A stretch of 25,891 nt of DNA from an uncultured Lachnospiraceae bacterium (lineage in GTDB: Bacteria > Bacillota_A > Clostridia > Lachnospirales > Lachnospiraceae): positions 1 through 25,891 of the forward strand of contig CAJUGZ010000016.1 in NCBI GenBank assembly GCA_910585855.1. Reading direction: 5' to 3'. The notes beneath the pieces were generated by a model. The model worked only from the letters and a program-made list of their open reading frames with translations, ran no database searches and was not told the DNA's origin. How positions within the stretch are numbered: the stretch's first letter is position 1; each line of letters starts with the position of its first letter. The position numbers and the translations under genes were made by a program. Of this stretch, positions 6,687 to 15,765 are shown piece by piece.

Positions 6687-7853
6687 ATGAAAAAAATCCT
6701 GTATTTGTTTGATGATATTAATTATTTAAGCGGCGCACAGAAAGTAACTTTTTTTCAGATGAAATGTATGCTTTCGGATTATCAAATTCATGCTTTTTCA
6801 TTGAGTAAACCAAAAAAGGAATTGGATTGTAAGGGGATTCCTATTCTTGGAGAAGAAATTTGGGAAAACGGCGAACTATTTTCAAAACGATGGACAGAAG
6901 TTTTTTTATCAAAGAAGTATTCGATTCGAAAAAAAATCAGTCGGTTTTGGTATGCGGTTTTTCGGCAGTTAGGAAAAGGGGAAACGTATTTTGAACAGCG
7001 ATTTTTTCCAAAATTAAAAAAGATATGGGAGGGATATGATTGTGTTATTGTGGTTAGTGAAGCGTCAAAACTGCGTGGAATGGTATCTCGTTTAACACAT
7101 CCAAAAAAAATTCAATGGATTCATACGGATTATCTTTTATGGAGTACCTTTTCAGATTGGACAAAAAATATAACGAAACAAGATGCCATGGTGTATTGTC
7201 GATTTGATCGGGTGGTGCTGTTGTCGGAATCAAGTAGACAGGGATTTTTACAAAAGTTTCCTCAATTAAAAGAAAAAGCCGTAGTGATTCCAAATTTGAT
7301 TGACGGGGAAACGATTTTAAAGAAGGCAGAAGAACCATTTTTCTTAAAGTGGGAAGAAGGGTTGGTTCATTTTCTTACTATAGGGCGTTTAGAAAAGGAA
7401 AAGGGGTATGATCGGATTTTAGATCTCTGTGGAAAGTTACAAAAAGAGGGGTATTCTTTTTGCTGGTATCTGGTAGGAGAAGGGAAATTAAAGGAGCATT
7501 TGAAAAAAAGAATTAAAACAGAGCGATTGAAAAAACGGGTAAAATTAATAGGAGAATTGGAAAATCCCTATCCTTTGATGAAACGATGTGATTGGCTGGT
7601 TCTTCTTTCCGAATATGAAGGGACACCCGTTACGATAGATGAGGCGATGGTATTAGGTGTTCCGGTTATGACTCGAAAGGTTGGGGGGATTGCAAAACAG
7701 CTAGAAAGAGGAAAAGGGATATATCGTTTTATAACATCCGATAGGGATTTACTAGAGTGTTACAAAATAAATCGAACAAAAAAAGAAAAGCCATTTGATT
7801 ATGTGGAATGGAATCAAAAGATTCTATATCAGATAAAAGAATTATTGGGATAA
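6687..7853 (+). CDS. GT4 family glycosyltransferase (type B of the local pair)
   Basis: This 388-residue GT-B enzyme begins KKILYLFDDINYLSGAQKVT. Key blocks are KKIQWIHTDY in the N-terminal domain, LTIGRLEKEKGYDR in the donor domain, and E-x7-E as EGTPVTIDE near residue 320. A ribosome site AAAGGGG precedes the ATG. It is homologous to the C-terminal half of the gene at 7881: ILYIIDDINYMGGAH, KKIQWIHIDY and EGIPNTIYE match in order. It probably works with the type A enzyme on successive sugars, because the two are fused in the next gene. Confidence 0.85.
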   Translation: MKKILYLFDDINYLSGAQKVTFFQMKCMLSDYQIHAFSLSKPKKELDCKGIPILGEEIWENGELFSKRWTEVFLSKKYSIRKKISRFWYAVFRQLGKGETYFEQRFFPKLKKIWEGYDCVIVVSEASKLRGMVSRLTHPKKIQWIHTDYLLWSTFSDWTKNITKQDAMVYCRFDRVVLLSESSRQGFLQKFPQLKEKAVVIPNLIDGETILKKAEEPFFLKWEEGLVHFLTIGRLEKEKGYDRILDLCGKLQKEGYSFCWYLVGEGKLKEHLKKRIKTERLKKRVKLIGELENPYPLMKRCDWLVLLSEYEGTPVTIDEAMVLGVPVMTRKVGGIAKQLERGKGIYRFITSDRDLLECYKINRTKKEKPFDYVEWNQKILYQIKELLG

Positions 7854-7880
7854 TATCTGCAAAAGAAAGGGGAAGAGAAG

Positions 7881-10238
7881 ATGAAAAAATTGTTATTTGT
7901 CATTAGCCAGTTATATAAAGGAGGGGCAGAAACTTCATTAGTAAATTTATTAAATCATTTAGATACCACAAAATATGAAATAGAACTTTTAATTTTAAAT
8001 CAATCTCCAATCGAACATGCGGTTTCTTTGATTCCTCAAATTAATAAAAAAATTAAGGTATGTGATGCTTATCAGGAATACCAAAAAATAAATATATTGG
8101 ACAGAGTACAGGCAAAATTGATTTATACTATGGAACAAAAGGGAGCATATTATCTTTCTGCATTAAATTTTGTAAGAAATAAAATATATGATTGGGCTTT
8201 TTTTATTGGAGAATGGTATAGTCCTTCTTTTGTGGCATATGAAGTACAAGCAAAGAAAAAAGCGGCATGGATTCATAATGATTTATCAGAAGCAGAATAT
8301 TTTGATGCAGGGCATTATTTTTATTTTGCCGATCGCTTTGATTATTTTATTTTTGTTTCTGAAAATTCCTTGCAAGCTAGTGTAAAAAAGTATCCTTTTT
8401 TAGAGGAAAAGGCAGTTTGTATTTATAATATTAACAATGTGAGTTCTATTTTAAGACAGGCAGAGATGGAATTAAAACATTTTCCAAAGAAAGAACTGCC
8501 GGTATTATTAACTTGCGCTAATTTTAGACCGCAAAAAAATCATCTTCGTCAGGTAAAAGTAATGGCGGAATTAAAACGCAGAGGGATCGAATTTATCTGG
8601 CTGAATATTGGAGCAACGACCGATCAGGAGATTGTTCGTCAGGTAAAAGGACTTTGTAGAAAAGAACAGTTAGAGCATCAATTTTTGATTTTAGGACCAA
8701 AAGAAAATCCTTATCAATATATGAAAAGAGCAGATGCAGTAGTGGTACTTTCGGATTATGAATCTTGGTCAATGGTCATTACAGAGGCTAAAATTATTGG
8801 AACTCCGGTAATTTCCACTAAGACGTCAGGTGCTTTAGAGCAGATTGAGGATGGAAAAACAGGGCTTTTAACGGAGTTTTCGATAAAAAATATTGCAGAT
8901 GTAATGGAAAAGTTTTTGAGAGATCCGGCATTGCAGAAACAGATTCGGGAAAATATTAAAAACTTTGATAATACAGCACAGATATTAAAAAGTTTTGATT
9001 CTTTTTTGGAGAATGGAAGAAGTTATACCAAAAGAAAGGCGGGGGCAAATAGTATTCTTTATATTATTGATGATATCAACTATATGGGAGGGGCGCATAT
9101 TGCAACCAAATTGCAGATAAAGGAGTTTTTAAAACAGGGAAGAAAGATCACGATATTTTCTTCTAATATTCCAACATTGGATATTCGAACTGATTTAAAA
9201 GGAGTGAATTTTATTTCTTGGAAAGATTTTCGAGAGGATGTGATTTTTCATAAAAGAATATTGGATTGTTTTACAGATAAAAGAGTATCAAAAAAAGAAC
9301 GTCATGATAAATTAGAGCAGTTAAAAGCAATTCGGATACAAAAAAAATCTAATTATTATGAGGAATCTGTTTTGCCAGAATTAAAACATCTTTTTTCCAA
9401 TTATGAAATCCTTTGTGTGATGTCGGAAGGTTCTTCTTTTCGAAAAGCGGCAGCAGAAGCAGCTTGTAAGAAAAAGATTCAATGGATTCATATTGATTAC
9501 TGCGATTGGAAAGAAAAAAGTGAATGGAATCGGAAGATAACGAAAGATGATGGAGAACTTTATAAAAAATTTGATTGTATTGTAGTACTAACCGAAACCA
9601 TTCGAGAAACGTTTCTTCATTTATATCCTTATTTAGAGAAAAAGGTAGTGGTGAATCAAAATTTAATACCGGCAGAAGAAATTCAAAAAAAATCAAAGCC
9701 AATCGAATATAAAAATAAAAAGCGATTAAAATTTGTAACAGTAGGACGTATGGATAAGCAAAAAGCATATCCAAGATTAATTAAGATTTTAGCAAAATTA
9801 AAAAAAGAAGGGTATAACTTTCGCTGGAATATTATCGGAGAAGGAGATGAATATTGGTATATTCATGGTTTGATTCATGAATATGGAGTGGAAGATTGGG
9901 TGAAGCTGCTGGGAGGATTAAAGAACCCTTTTATAGAAGTAAAAAAGGCAGATGTATTTGCATTGTTATCGGACTTTGAGGGAATCCCAAATACGATTTA
10001 TGAAGCATTAATTTTAGGAAAGCCTGTGTTGGCAACGGATGTAGGAGGCGTGAATACACAGATAGAAGATGGTATAAATGGTTGGTTAGTGGAGAATGAT
10101 GAAAAAGAAATTGAAGATAAGTTGAAATGGCTTATGATGCATGAAGAAGCGATTACAAAAGTAAAAGAAAATAATCAAAAATATTTTTATGACAATAATA
10201 AAATTATAGAAACAAATCAAAAAATTTTTTCTTTTTAA
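7881..10238 (+). CDS. bifunctional GT4-GT4 fusion glycosyltransferase
   Basis: This 785-residue protein contains two complete GT4 units. Residues 1 to about 375 match the protein encoded at 5524: start LLFVISQLYKGGAETSL, LTCANFRPQKNHLRQ, and E-x7-E as ESWSMVITE. Residues from about 390 to the end match the protein encoded at 6687: ILYIIDDINYMGGAH, WIHIDYCDW, FVTVGRMDKQKAYPR, and E-x7-E as EGIPNTIYE. A short basic linker (SYTKRKAGANS) joins them. Gene order A, B, then A-B shows either duplication of the pair followed by fusion, or splitting of a duplicated fusion. Both active sites look intact, so two sugar additions by one polypeptide are expected. The gene is visibly more AT-rich than the two upstream copies. 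Confidence 0.9.
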   Translation: MKKLLFVISQLYKGGAETSLVNLLNHLDTTKYEIELLILNQSPIEHAVSLIPQINKKIKVCDAYQEYQKINILDRVQAKLIYTMEQKGAYYLSALNFVRNKIYDWAFFIGEWYSPSFVAYEVQAKKKAAWIHNDLSEAEYFDAGHYFYFADRFDYFIFVSENSLQASVKKYPFLEEKAVCIYNINNVSSILRQAEMELKHFPKKELPVLLTCANFRPQKNHLRQVKVMAELKRRGIEFIWLNIGATTDQEIVRQVKGLCRKEQLEHQFLILGPKENPYQYMKRADAVVVLSDYESWSMVITEAKIIGTPVISTKTSGALEQIEDGKTGLLTEFSIKNIADVMEKFLRDPALQKQIRENIKNFDNTAQILKSFDSFLENGRSYTKRKAGANSILYIIDDINYMGGAHIATKLQIKEFLKQGRKITIFSSNIPTLDIRTDLKGVNFISWKDFREDVIFHKRILDCFTDKRVSKKERHDKLEQLKAIRIQKKSNYYEESVLPELKHLFSNYEILCVMSEGSSFRKAAAEAACKKKIQWIHIDYCDWKEKSEWNRKITKDDGELYKKFDCIVVLTETIRETFLHLYPYLEKKVVVNQNLIPAEEIQKKSKPIEYKNKKRLKFVTVGRMDKQKAYPRLIKILAKLKKEGYNFRWNIIGEGDEYWYIHGLIHEYGVEDWVKLLGGLKNPFIEVKKADVFALLSDFEGIPNTIYEALILGKPVLATDVGGVNTQIEDGINGWLVENDEKEIEDKLKWLMMHEEAITKVKENNQKYFYDNNKIIETNQKIFSF

Positions 10239-10351
10239 TGTAGAAAACAATATGGTATCAAGATTATAGTTTCGATATTTTATTATACCATCATTGTGTT
10301 TCAAAATTGGGATTCTATCTTGGATTTTATTATTAGAAAAAGGTGAACAAA

Positions 10352-11104
10352 ATGAAAAAATGTTTTTTACTTGCTAATTATATTGCAATTATAATCTATC
10401 TTTTATTGCACCTTTGGCTCGCTCATGTCTATCAAACGATAGGGCAAGGAATTTTTATCTTTTGTTATTTATTTATAGCGGGAATATTAATTTATTATTT
10501 TTTTAATCAGTACATAATAAATATAATAAAACAAAAACAAATTATTTGGATTGTTTTTGTTGCCGTTTTGTCAAGTTTATTATGTATAGATAAAATAGTA
10601 TTAATCTTTCCCCAAAACAATATGATTAATATTATAGCAACAGGTGAAAAAAATTTAGAATCAAATGCTGCAGAAGTATGGATTACACAAATAAAATTAG
10701 ATGAAACAGAAATTTCGTTGTCTGATATAGAATTGGAAAATGGTTGGTTTTATAAGGCAGAAGAAGATGCTTTAGTATCCTATCCAGATTCACAAAGTTA
10801 TACATTAAATTTAAATGTAGGATATGCAGAAGAGGCAGAAATTTTATTTATAAAACATGGTTGGTCAGGTGAGGTAAAAGTAGAAGTCAATTATAAAGAG
10901 AAAGCGATAGTGGATTTATATAACGAGGTAGGAGAGGACTATTTTTATAAATTGGAACTGGAAGGAAATACAAATATTTTATGGGTTCTTTTTTCTTTTA
11001 CTATGATGACAGAAATATTTATTTTTGTTTATGGATTTCTTTTTCTGTTATATAAAATGAGAAAAAATTTTTTGTTACTTAATAAAAAAAATAACCCAAA
11101 TTAG
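10352..11104 (+). CDS. membrane protein with extracytoplasmic beta-rich domain, possibly truncated
   Basis: There are three membrane segments in the first 90 residues, then about 120 residues of soluble, beta-rich sequence (VWITQIKLDETEISLSDIEL to DLYNEVGEDYFYKLEL), then a final membrane helix and a basic tail. I chose ATG 10352, which has AAAAAGG upstream; a GTG at 10343 would overlap that ribosome site. The layout is like the front part of large clostridial membrane proteins of polysaccharide loci that carry a beta-sandwich domain. The next short frame looks like the end of such a protein, so this may be an N-terminal fragment. Function unknown. A gap of about 110 bp separates it from the fused transferase gene. 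Confidence 0.6.
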   Translation: MKKCFLLANYIAIIIYLLLHLWLAHVYQTIGQGIFIFCYLFIAGILIYYFFNQYIINIIKQKQIIWIVFVAVLSSLLCIDKIVLIFPQNNMINIIATGEKNLESNAAEVWITQIKLDETEISLSDIELENGWFYKAEEDALVSYPDSQSYTLNLNVGYAEEAEILFIKHGWSGEVKVEVNYKEKAIVDLYNEVGEDYFYKLELEGNTNILWVLFSFTMMTEIFIFVYGFLFLLYKMRKNFLLLNKKNNPN

Positions 11105-11155
11105 TATAGAAAATAAATTTTTGGATTTTATTTTTTGGAGATCTAGAATAGGGGT

Positions 11156-11353
11156 GTGCTTGTTATGTTTGCTTCTTTTTTATCGGTATTTAAAAAAGAA
11201 AATATATTACATTACATTCCTGTAATAGGTAATATCATTTCTTTATGTTTAGCAATGGCATGGCAGGATTTTAGATATGTATATTTTATAAATTTATGTG
11301 TTCCCTATATGGTTTTATTGTGTTTAGCAGATCGGAAAGTAAAGAAGATATGA
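11156..11353 (+). pseudogene. C-terminal remnant of a multi-spanning membrane protein
   Basis: The 65 codons encode two hydrophobic segments and a short charged tail. The motif DFRYVYFINLCVPYMVLL resembles the last helices of DUF6020-like and related GT-C membrane proteins (RYVY followed by a helix with Pro). There is no convincing ribosome site before the GTG at 11156 or the ATG at 11165, and an in-frame TAG lies at 11144-11146. I read it as the tail of a broken gene, possibly the same ancestor as the frame at 10352. It could also be a real small membrane protein. Confidence 0.45.
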
Positions 11354-11395
11354 TTTATCTAATAAAGAATTAGGAAAGATAGAAGTGAAAATGTT

Positions 11396-12619
11396 ATGAA
11401 AAACGAGAAAGATTTTAAAGAATTTGTAAAAAGATTTTTTATTCTTATACTTTTAGGATTATTATTAGGAAATTTATTATTTGGTTTTTATGGATTTATA
11501 AGTAAAGGAAGTGATAATCCAGATGATTTTATTATGCGTTATCGAGAAAGTAAATATCTTTTTCATGGAATTAGTCCATTTGATATTATTCATGGAAAAT
11601 CAGAAGTAGATTTAGAAATAGGAACTTTATGGGATGTAGCTGGATATACTCCATGGGGAATGGCTTGTGGAATATTATTTAATTTTACGTTTCTCTCGGA
11701 AAAATACGCTCGTTTATTATTTTTTGTTTTATATATAAGTATGATGTTATTGGCAGCGTTTATTACTTATAGGATTACATTAAAAAAATATTCTAAAAAA
11801 ACAAGTATGATAATTACATTGCTTATGTTGGTAATTCCGGGTTGGAGTACAGGGCTAAATTGGCTGAATTATGGAGCAATATTTGGGGCATTGTTTTATT
11901 TTAGTGTATTAATATTAGATAAAAATCCTGTTCTTGCAGGAATACTAATAGGAATTGCAGCAACGAAACCTCAATTAGCAGCTCCTTTCTATTTGGCATT
12001 ATTATTAAAAAAGAAATGGAAAACATTTTTTGTATCAATTTTTGTACCTTTTACTGCATGGGGAGTTTCAATAATATTAACAGAAACATCACCTTTTTAT
12101 ATTCTGCAACAATTTTTTGAACTTACAAATGAATTGACGGGGCTATTAGGAAATTGGATTATCAGTTTTGATGTTTATTATAGTATCAGTTTTGGTGGAG
12201 ATACATTGCAACGAATTGGTATGATTTTATGTGTTTTATTTGCATTTTATATATGGAGTATTATGAAAAAGAATAAAATAAATGATAATTTAACTTTTTT
12301 TTCTGTATCTGCTATTTTAAGCGGAATGTGGACATATTCGCAATCACATGATAGGACAGTATTAATGATAGTTATACTTTGTATTGCTGTTCGATTCGGA
12401 AGATTGGTATTTTGCGGAAAAAAATATTTATTAATCATTAGTATATTTCTTATTTCTTGTATAATTGATACGGAACGTTTTGCACAAATGCAGTCTTGTG
12501 TGATTTCAATAGGAAGTAGCACAATATTATTTTATGATTTGTTAAAATATATTACATGGTTTGCTTTATTGCTTTTTCTGGCATCTTTTTCAATAGAAAC
12601 AGCAGAAAGTAGCAGATAA
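11396..12619 (+). CDS. GT87-like (DUF2029) membrane glycosyltransferase
   Basis: This 407-residue protein has about nine or ten membrane helices. After the first helix comes the loop SDNPDDFIMRYRESKYLFHGISPFD, whose acidic residues fit the catalytic loop of GT-C enzymes. The block GIAATKPQLAAPFYLALLLKKKW is typical of GT87/DUF2029 mannosyltransferase-like proteins, and SQSHDRTVLMIVIL near the C-terminus matches the family end. It should use a polyprenyl-phosphate sugar outside the membrane to decorate the polymer. The DPM1-like GT2 enzymes encoded downstream could make such donors. No ribosome site stronger than GAAAATG context is seen at the ATG. Confidence 0.65.
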   Translation: MKNEKDFKEFVKRFFILILLGLLLGNLLFGFYGFISKGSDNPDDFIMRYRESKYLFHGISPFDIIHGKSEVDLEIGTLWDVAGYTPWGMACGILFNFTFLSEKYARLLFFVLYISMMLLAAFITYRITLKKYSKKTSMIITLLMLVIPGWSTGLNWLNYGAIFGALFYFSVLILDKNPVLAGILIGIAATKPQLAAPFYLALLLKKKWKTFFVSIFVPFTAWGVSIILTETSPFYILQQFFELTNELTGLLGNWIISFDVYYSISFGGDTLQRIGMILCVLFAFYIWSIMKKNKINDNLTFFSVSAILSGMWTYSQSHDRTVLMIVILCIAVRFGRLVFCGKKYLLIISIFLISCIIDTERFAQMQSCVISIGSSTILFYDLLKYITWFALLLFLASFSIETAESSR

Positions 12620-12667
12620 GCATATAGGAAAATTTTACTGTTAAAATAATAAAAGAAAGGGAAAAAA

Positions 12668-13810
12668 ATGGATAATTATTCAAAAGTAATTATTGGCGCT
12701 GGATTATATGGTTTGTATGCAGCCCTTTTTTGTGCAAAAAGAGATGAAAACATATTGGTATTAGAATATGAAAAAGAACCATTTCAGCGTGCAACTTATA
12801 TTAATCAGGCAAGAGTACATATGGGATATCACTATCCTCGTTCTTATTCTACTGCAATTAAGTCAGCAGGATATTTTGAACGGTTTTGTAAAGATTATGG
12901 ATTTTGTATTCATCATAAGTTTAAACAGATTTATGCGACTTCTAAGATATTTTCATGGACAAATGCAGAACAATTTAAAAAATTTTGTACTGCAGCTGAG
13001 ATAAAATGTGAGGAAGTATCCGTAAACCAATATTTTAAGGAAGAAATGTGTGATGGTGCGTTTTTAACAGAAGAATATACATATGATGCACAAATTTTAA
13101 AAAAGTATTTTTTAGAAGAATTAAGTAAATATTCAAATGTACGGATTGTATATGGAAGAGATATTCAAAAAATAGAGAAGAAAGAGAATCAGTATCAACT
13201 TACTTTATATGATAATTGGACAGTTCGAACTGATTTCATTTTAAATGCAACTTATGCAGCAATAAATCAAATTATCCGTAAATGCAGTGAAATAGAAAAG
13301 GAACAGTTTGGAATTAAATATGAATTATGTGAAATTATTTTATGTCATGTAGATGATAAACTAGAAAATATAGGAATTACTGTAATGGATGGACCTTTTT
13401 TTTCGATTATGCCATTTGGTAAGACAGGATTCCATTCTTTAACATCTGTAACTTTTACGCCACATATGACAAGCTATGAAAAAGTTCCGATATTTCCTTG
13501 TCAAATAAAGTCAAATGGGTTTTGCTCTGAGGAGCAGCTGGCAAATTGTAATAATTGTATAGAAAAACCAGAAACTGCATGGAATTATATGTCAAATTTA
13601 GCAAATAAATATATCAGAGAAGAATATGGTTTTACTTATAAACAATCTTTGTTTTCTATGAAACCAATCTTAAAGGCATCAGAAATAGATGATTCCAGAC
13701 CGACTTTAATTAAGATACATACTACATTACCTACATTTGTAAGTGTTTTGTCTGGAAAAATTAATACAGTTTATGATTTGGATGAAATACTATTAAATGG
13801 AGGAAAGTAA
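12668..13810 (+). CDS. FAD-dependent oxidoreductase (DAO-like)
   Basis: The N-terminus holds a dinucleotide-binding fold: KVIIGAGLYGLYAALFCAKR with GxGxxG at about residues 11-16, then the acidic end of strand two (VLEYE). The block NQARVHMGYHYPRS is characteristic of a family of FAD oxidoreductases found in polysaccharide loci. LNATYAA later marks the second FAD-contact strand. The ribosome site is AAAGGG. It is followed after only 2 bp by a GT2 gene, so the two are probably translated together. It may oxidise a sugar or a small group attached to it; the substrate is not known. Confidence 0.7.
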   Translation: MDNYSKVIIGAGLYGLYAALFCAKRDENILVLEYEKEPFQRATYINQARVHMGYHYPRSYSTAIKSAGYFERFCKDYGFCIHHKFKQIYATSKIFSWTNAEQFKKFCTAAEIKCEEVSVNQYFKEEMCDGAFLTEEYTYDAQILKKYFLEELSKYSNVRIVYGRDIQKIEKKENQYQLTLYDNWTVRTDFILNATYAAINQIIRKCSEIEKEQFGIKYELCEIILCHVDDKLENIGITVMDGPFFSIMPFGKTGFHSLTSVTFTPHMTSYEKVPIFPCQIKSNGFCSEEQLANCNNCIEKPETAWNYMSNLANKYIREEYGFTYKQSLFSMKPILKASEIDDSRPTLIKIHTTLPTFVSVLSGKINTVYDLDEILLNGGK

Positions 13811-13812
13811 AA

Positions 13813-14751
13813 ATGAAACAAGATTTAACAAAGGAAAAGAATTTTATATCAGCTGTGATTTATATCTATAATAATCAAGAGGAAGTCGCAGAATTTGCTT
13901 TAGATCTCTATTCTGTATTAAAAGAAAAATTTCTTAAATTTGAAATGATTTTTGTAGATGATGCAAGTATGGATCAATCAGTGGAAATAATTCGAACGGT
14001 TACAAAAGATTTTGAAAATTGTGCAACCAGTATTCTTTCTATGAGTTATCATCAGGGAGTCGAATTGTCAATGACTGCAGGATTAGATTTATCAATCGGA
14101 GATTTTGTTTATGAATTTGATTCTGTATTTAGAGATTATAAAAAAGAATTGATAGTGGAATTGTATCAGATATCTTTAGAGGGATATGATATTGTAGGGG
14201 CTTCTCCTGAAAAAGGGCAGTCGATTTCTTCTAAGTTATTTTATAAAATTTTTAATTGGTTTGCTCATATGGAATATATGCTTCAGACAGAACGATTTCG
14301 AATTATATCAAGAAGAGCAATTAATCGAGTGAATTCTATGAGTAAGACAATACCTTACCGAAAGGCAGTTTATGCAAATTGTGGACTGCATTTAAAAAGT
14401 GTAAAATATCAAAATGAAAAAGGGAAAAAAGAAAAAAAATATGGGAGAGAAAAACGAGAACTGGCATTAAATTCTTTATTATTATTTACGGATATTGTGT
14501 ATCAAATCACTAGTGTGATAACAGTTATTATGATGGGAATTACATTTATTATGGCGCTATATACCATGATAATATTTTTTACAGGAAAGCCAATTGAAGG
14601 ATGGACCACACTAGCTTTGTTTATTTCGATTAGTTTTTTTGGATTGTTTGCAGTTTTAACTATGATTGTAAAATATCAGGCAGTTCTTTTGGATTTAAAT
14701 TTTAAAAAGAAAACCTATACATTTGATACGATTGAAAAAATATCAAAATAG
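13813..14751 (+). CDS. DPM1/ArnC-like GT2 glycosyltransferase with degenerate DxD
   Basis: The GT-A domain spans residues 1 to about 215: ISAVIYIYNNQEEV start, FEMIFVDDASMDQS for nucleotide binding, HQGVELSMTAGLDLSIGDFVY, then two C-terminal membrane helices (about 225-295), as in polyprenyl-phosphate glycosyltransferases. Where the family has a DAD metal-binding motif, this protein reads FDSVFRD, so the second Asp is lost. It may therefore have reduced or changed activity, or act as a partner subunit. It starts 2 bp after the FAD oxidoreductase gene, which suggests a functional link. Confidence 0.75.
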   Translation: MKQDLTKEKNFISAVIYIYNNQEEVAEFALDLYSVLKEKFLKFEMIFVDDASMDQSVEIIRTVTKDFENCATSILSMSYHQGVELSMTAGLDLSIGDFVYEFDSVFRDYKKELIVELYQISLEGYDIVGASPEKGQSISSKLFYKIFNWFAHMEYMLQTERFRIISRRAINRVNSMSKTIPYRKAVYANCGLHLKSVKYQNEKGKKEKKYGREKRELALNSLLLFTDIVYQITSVITVIMMGITFIMALYTMIIFFTGKPIEGWTTLALFISISFFGLFAVLTMIVKYQAVLLDLNFKKKTYTFDTIEKISK

Positions 14752-14808
14752 AAAGAAATTAGAAGTTAGACTTTAATAGAATAAAAAATTTATAAATGGA
14801 GATAAAAA

Positions 14809-15765
14809 ATGGACTATTTAGTAGGAAGTACCGGGTTTGTTGGAACAAATTTAAAAATAAAGCATCATTTCGATCAAATGTTTCACTCTGCTAATATCGA
14901 ACAGGCATTTGAAAAACAGCCTGATTTACTGGTTTATTCTGGAGTTCCAGCAGAGATGTTTTTAGCAAATAAAAATCCAGAAAAAGATTTGGATATAATA
15001 AAAAATGCAATAGAAATTATTCAAAAAATTAATGCAAAACAAGTAGTATTGATTTCTACGATTGCTGTTTATCAAAAGACAGATGGTGTAAATGAGGATA
15101 CAGAAACAGAGTGGGAGCATATATTGCCATATGGAAGAAATCGTTGTGTTCTTGAAAAATGGGTAAAAGAAAAAATAGAAAATCATTTAATTGTACGGTT
15201 ACCGGGATTATATGGTACGCACTTAAAAAAGAATTTTATTTATGATTTGATTCATCAGATTCCATCTATGTTAAAAAAAGAAATATTTTTAGAATTAGCA
15301 AAAAAAGAAAAAGAAATTGAAACTTATTATCATTTACAGGAAAATGGATTTTATCAATGTTGTGCTAAAAATAGAGAAGAAAAGATTTTTTTAAAAGAGC
15401 TTTTTGATAGGACGGGATTTTCAGCACTTTGTTTTACAGACAGTCGGGGTATTTATCAATATTATCCTTTAAAAGAACTTTGGGGACATATTGAAAAAGC
15501 ACTTAAAAATGGAATTACACAGTTAAATTTGGCAGTAGAACCAGTAAAAATTAGTGAATTATATCAGAAACTTACAGGAAAACAGTTTGAAAATTTTTTA
15601 AATAAGCCTGTACCATATTATAATTATAAAACAAAATATGCGGAATTATTTGGTGGAACAAATGGTTATATCTATAATAAAGAATATATATTGGAAGATA
15701 TAAAACAGTATGTAGAAAAGGAGTGGAGAAAGGAGTGGGGAGAAGATGCAGTTATCAATTTCTAA
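14809..15765 (+). CDS. atypical NAD-dependent epimerase/dehydratase (SDR)
   Basis: This 318-residue extended-SDR-like protein begins with LVGSTGFVG (residues 4-12, GxxGxxG cofactor site). It has VVLISTIAVY for the catalytic strand and PYGRNRCVLEKW where the family has YxxxK; here the Lys is Arg. RLPGLYG matches the usual RLPNVYG block. The C-terminal half is divergent and gives no clear substrate clue. Its end overlaps the next gene by 20 bp. It likely changes a nucleotide-sugar for this polymer, but the Lys-to-Arg change makes catalysis uncertain. Confidence 0.7.
   Translation: MDYLVGSTGFVGTNLKIKHHFDQMFHSANIEQAFEKQPDLLVYSGVPAEMFLANKNPEKDLDIIKNAIEIIQKINAKQVVLISTIAVYQKTDGVNEDTETEWEHILPYGRNRCVLEKWVKEKIENHLIVRLPGLYGTHLKKNFIYDLIHQIPSMLKKEIFLELAKKEKEIETYYHLQENGFYQCCAKNREEKIFLKELFDRTGFSALCFTDSRGIYQYYPLKELWGHIEKALKNGITQLNLAVEPVKISELYQKLTGKQFENFLNKPVPYYNYKTKYAELFGGTNGYIYNKEYILEDIKQYVEKEWRKEWGEDAVINF

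Noticed and set aside
10252..10291. Terminator between the fused GT4 gene and the next gene
   Set aside because: ATGGTAT and ATACCAT can pair, but the loop is 26 nt, the stem is short and AT-rich, and no T-run follows.
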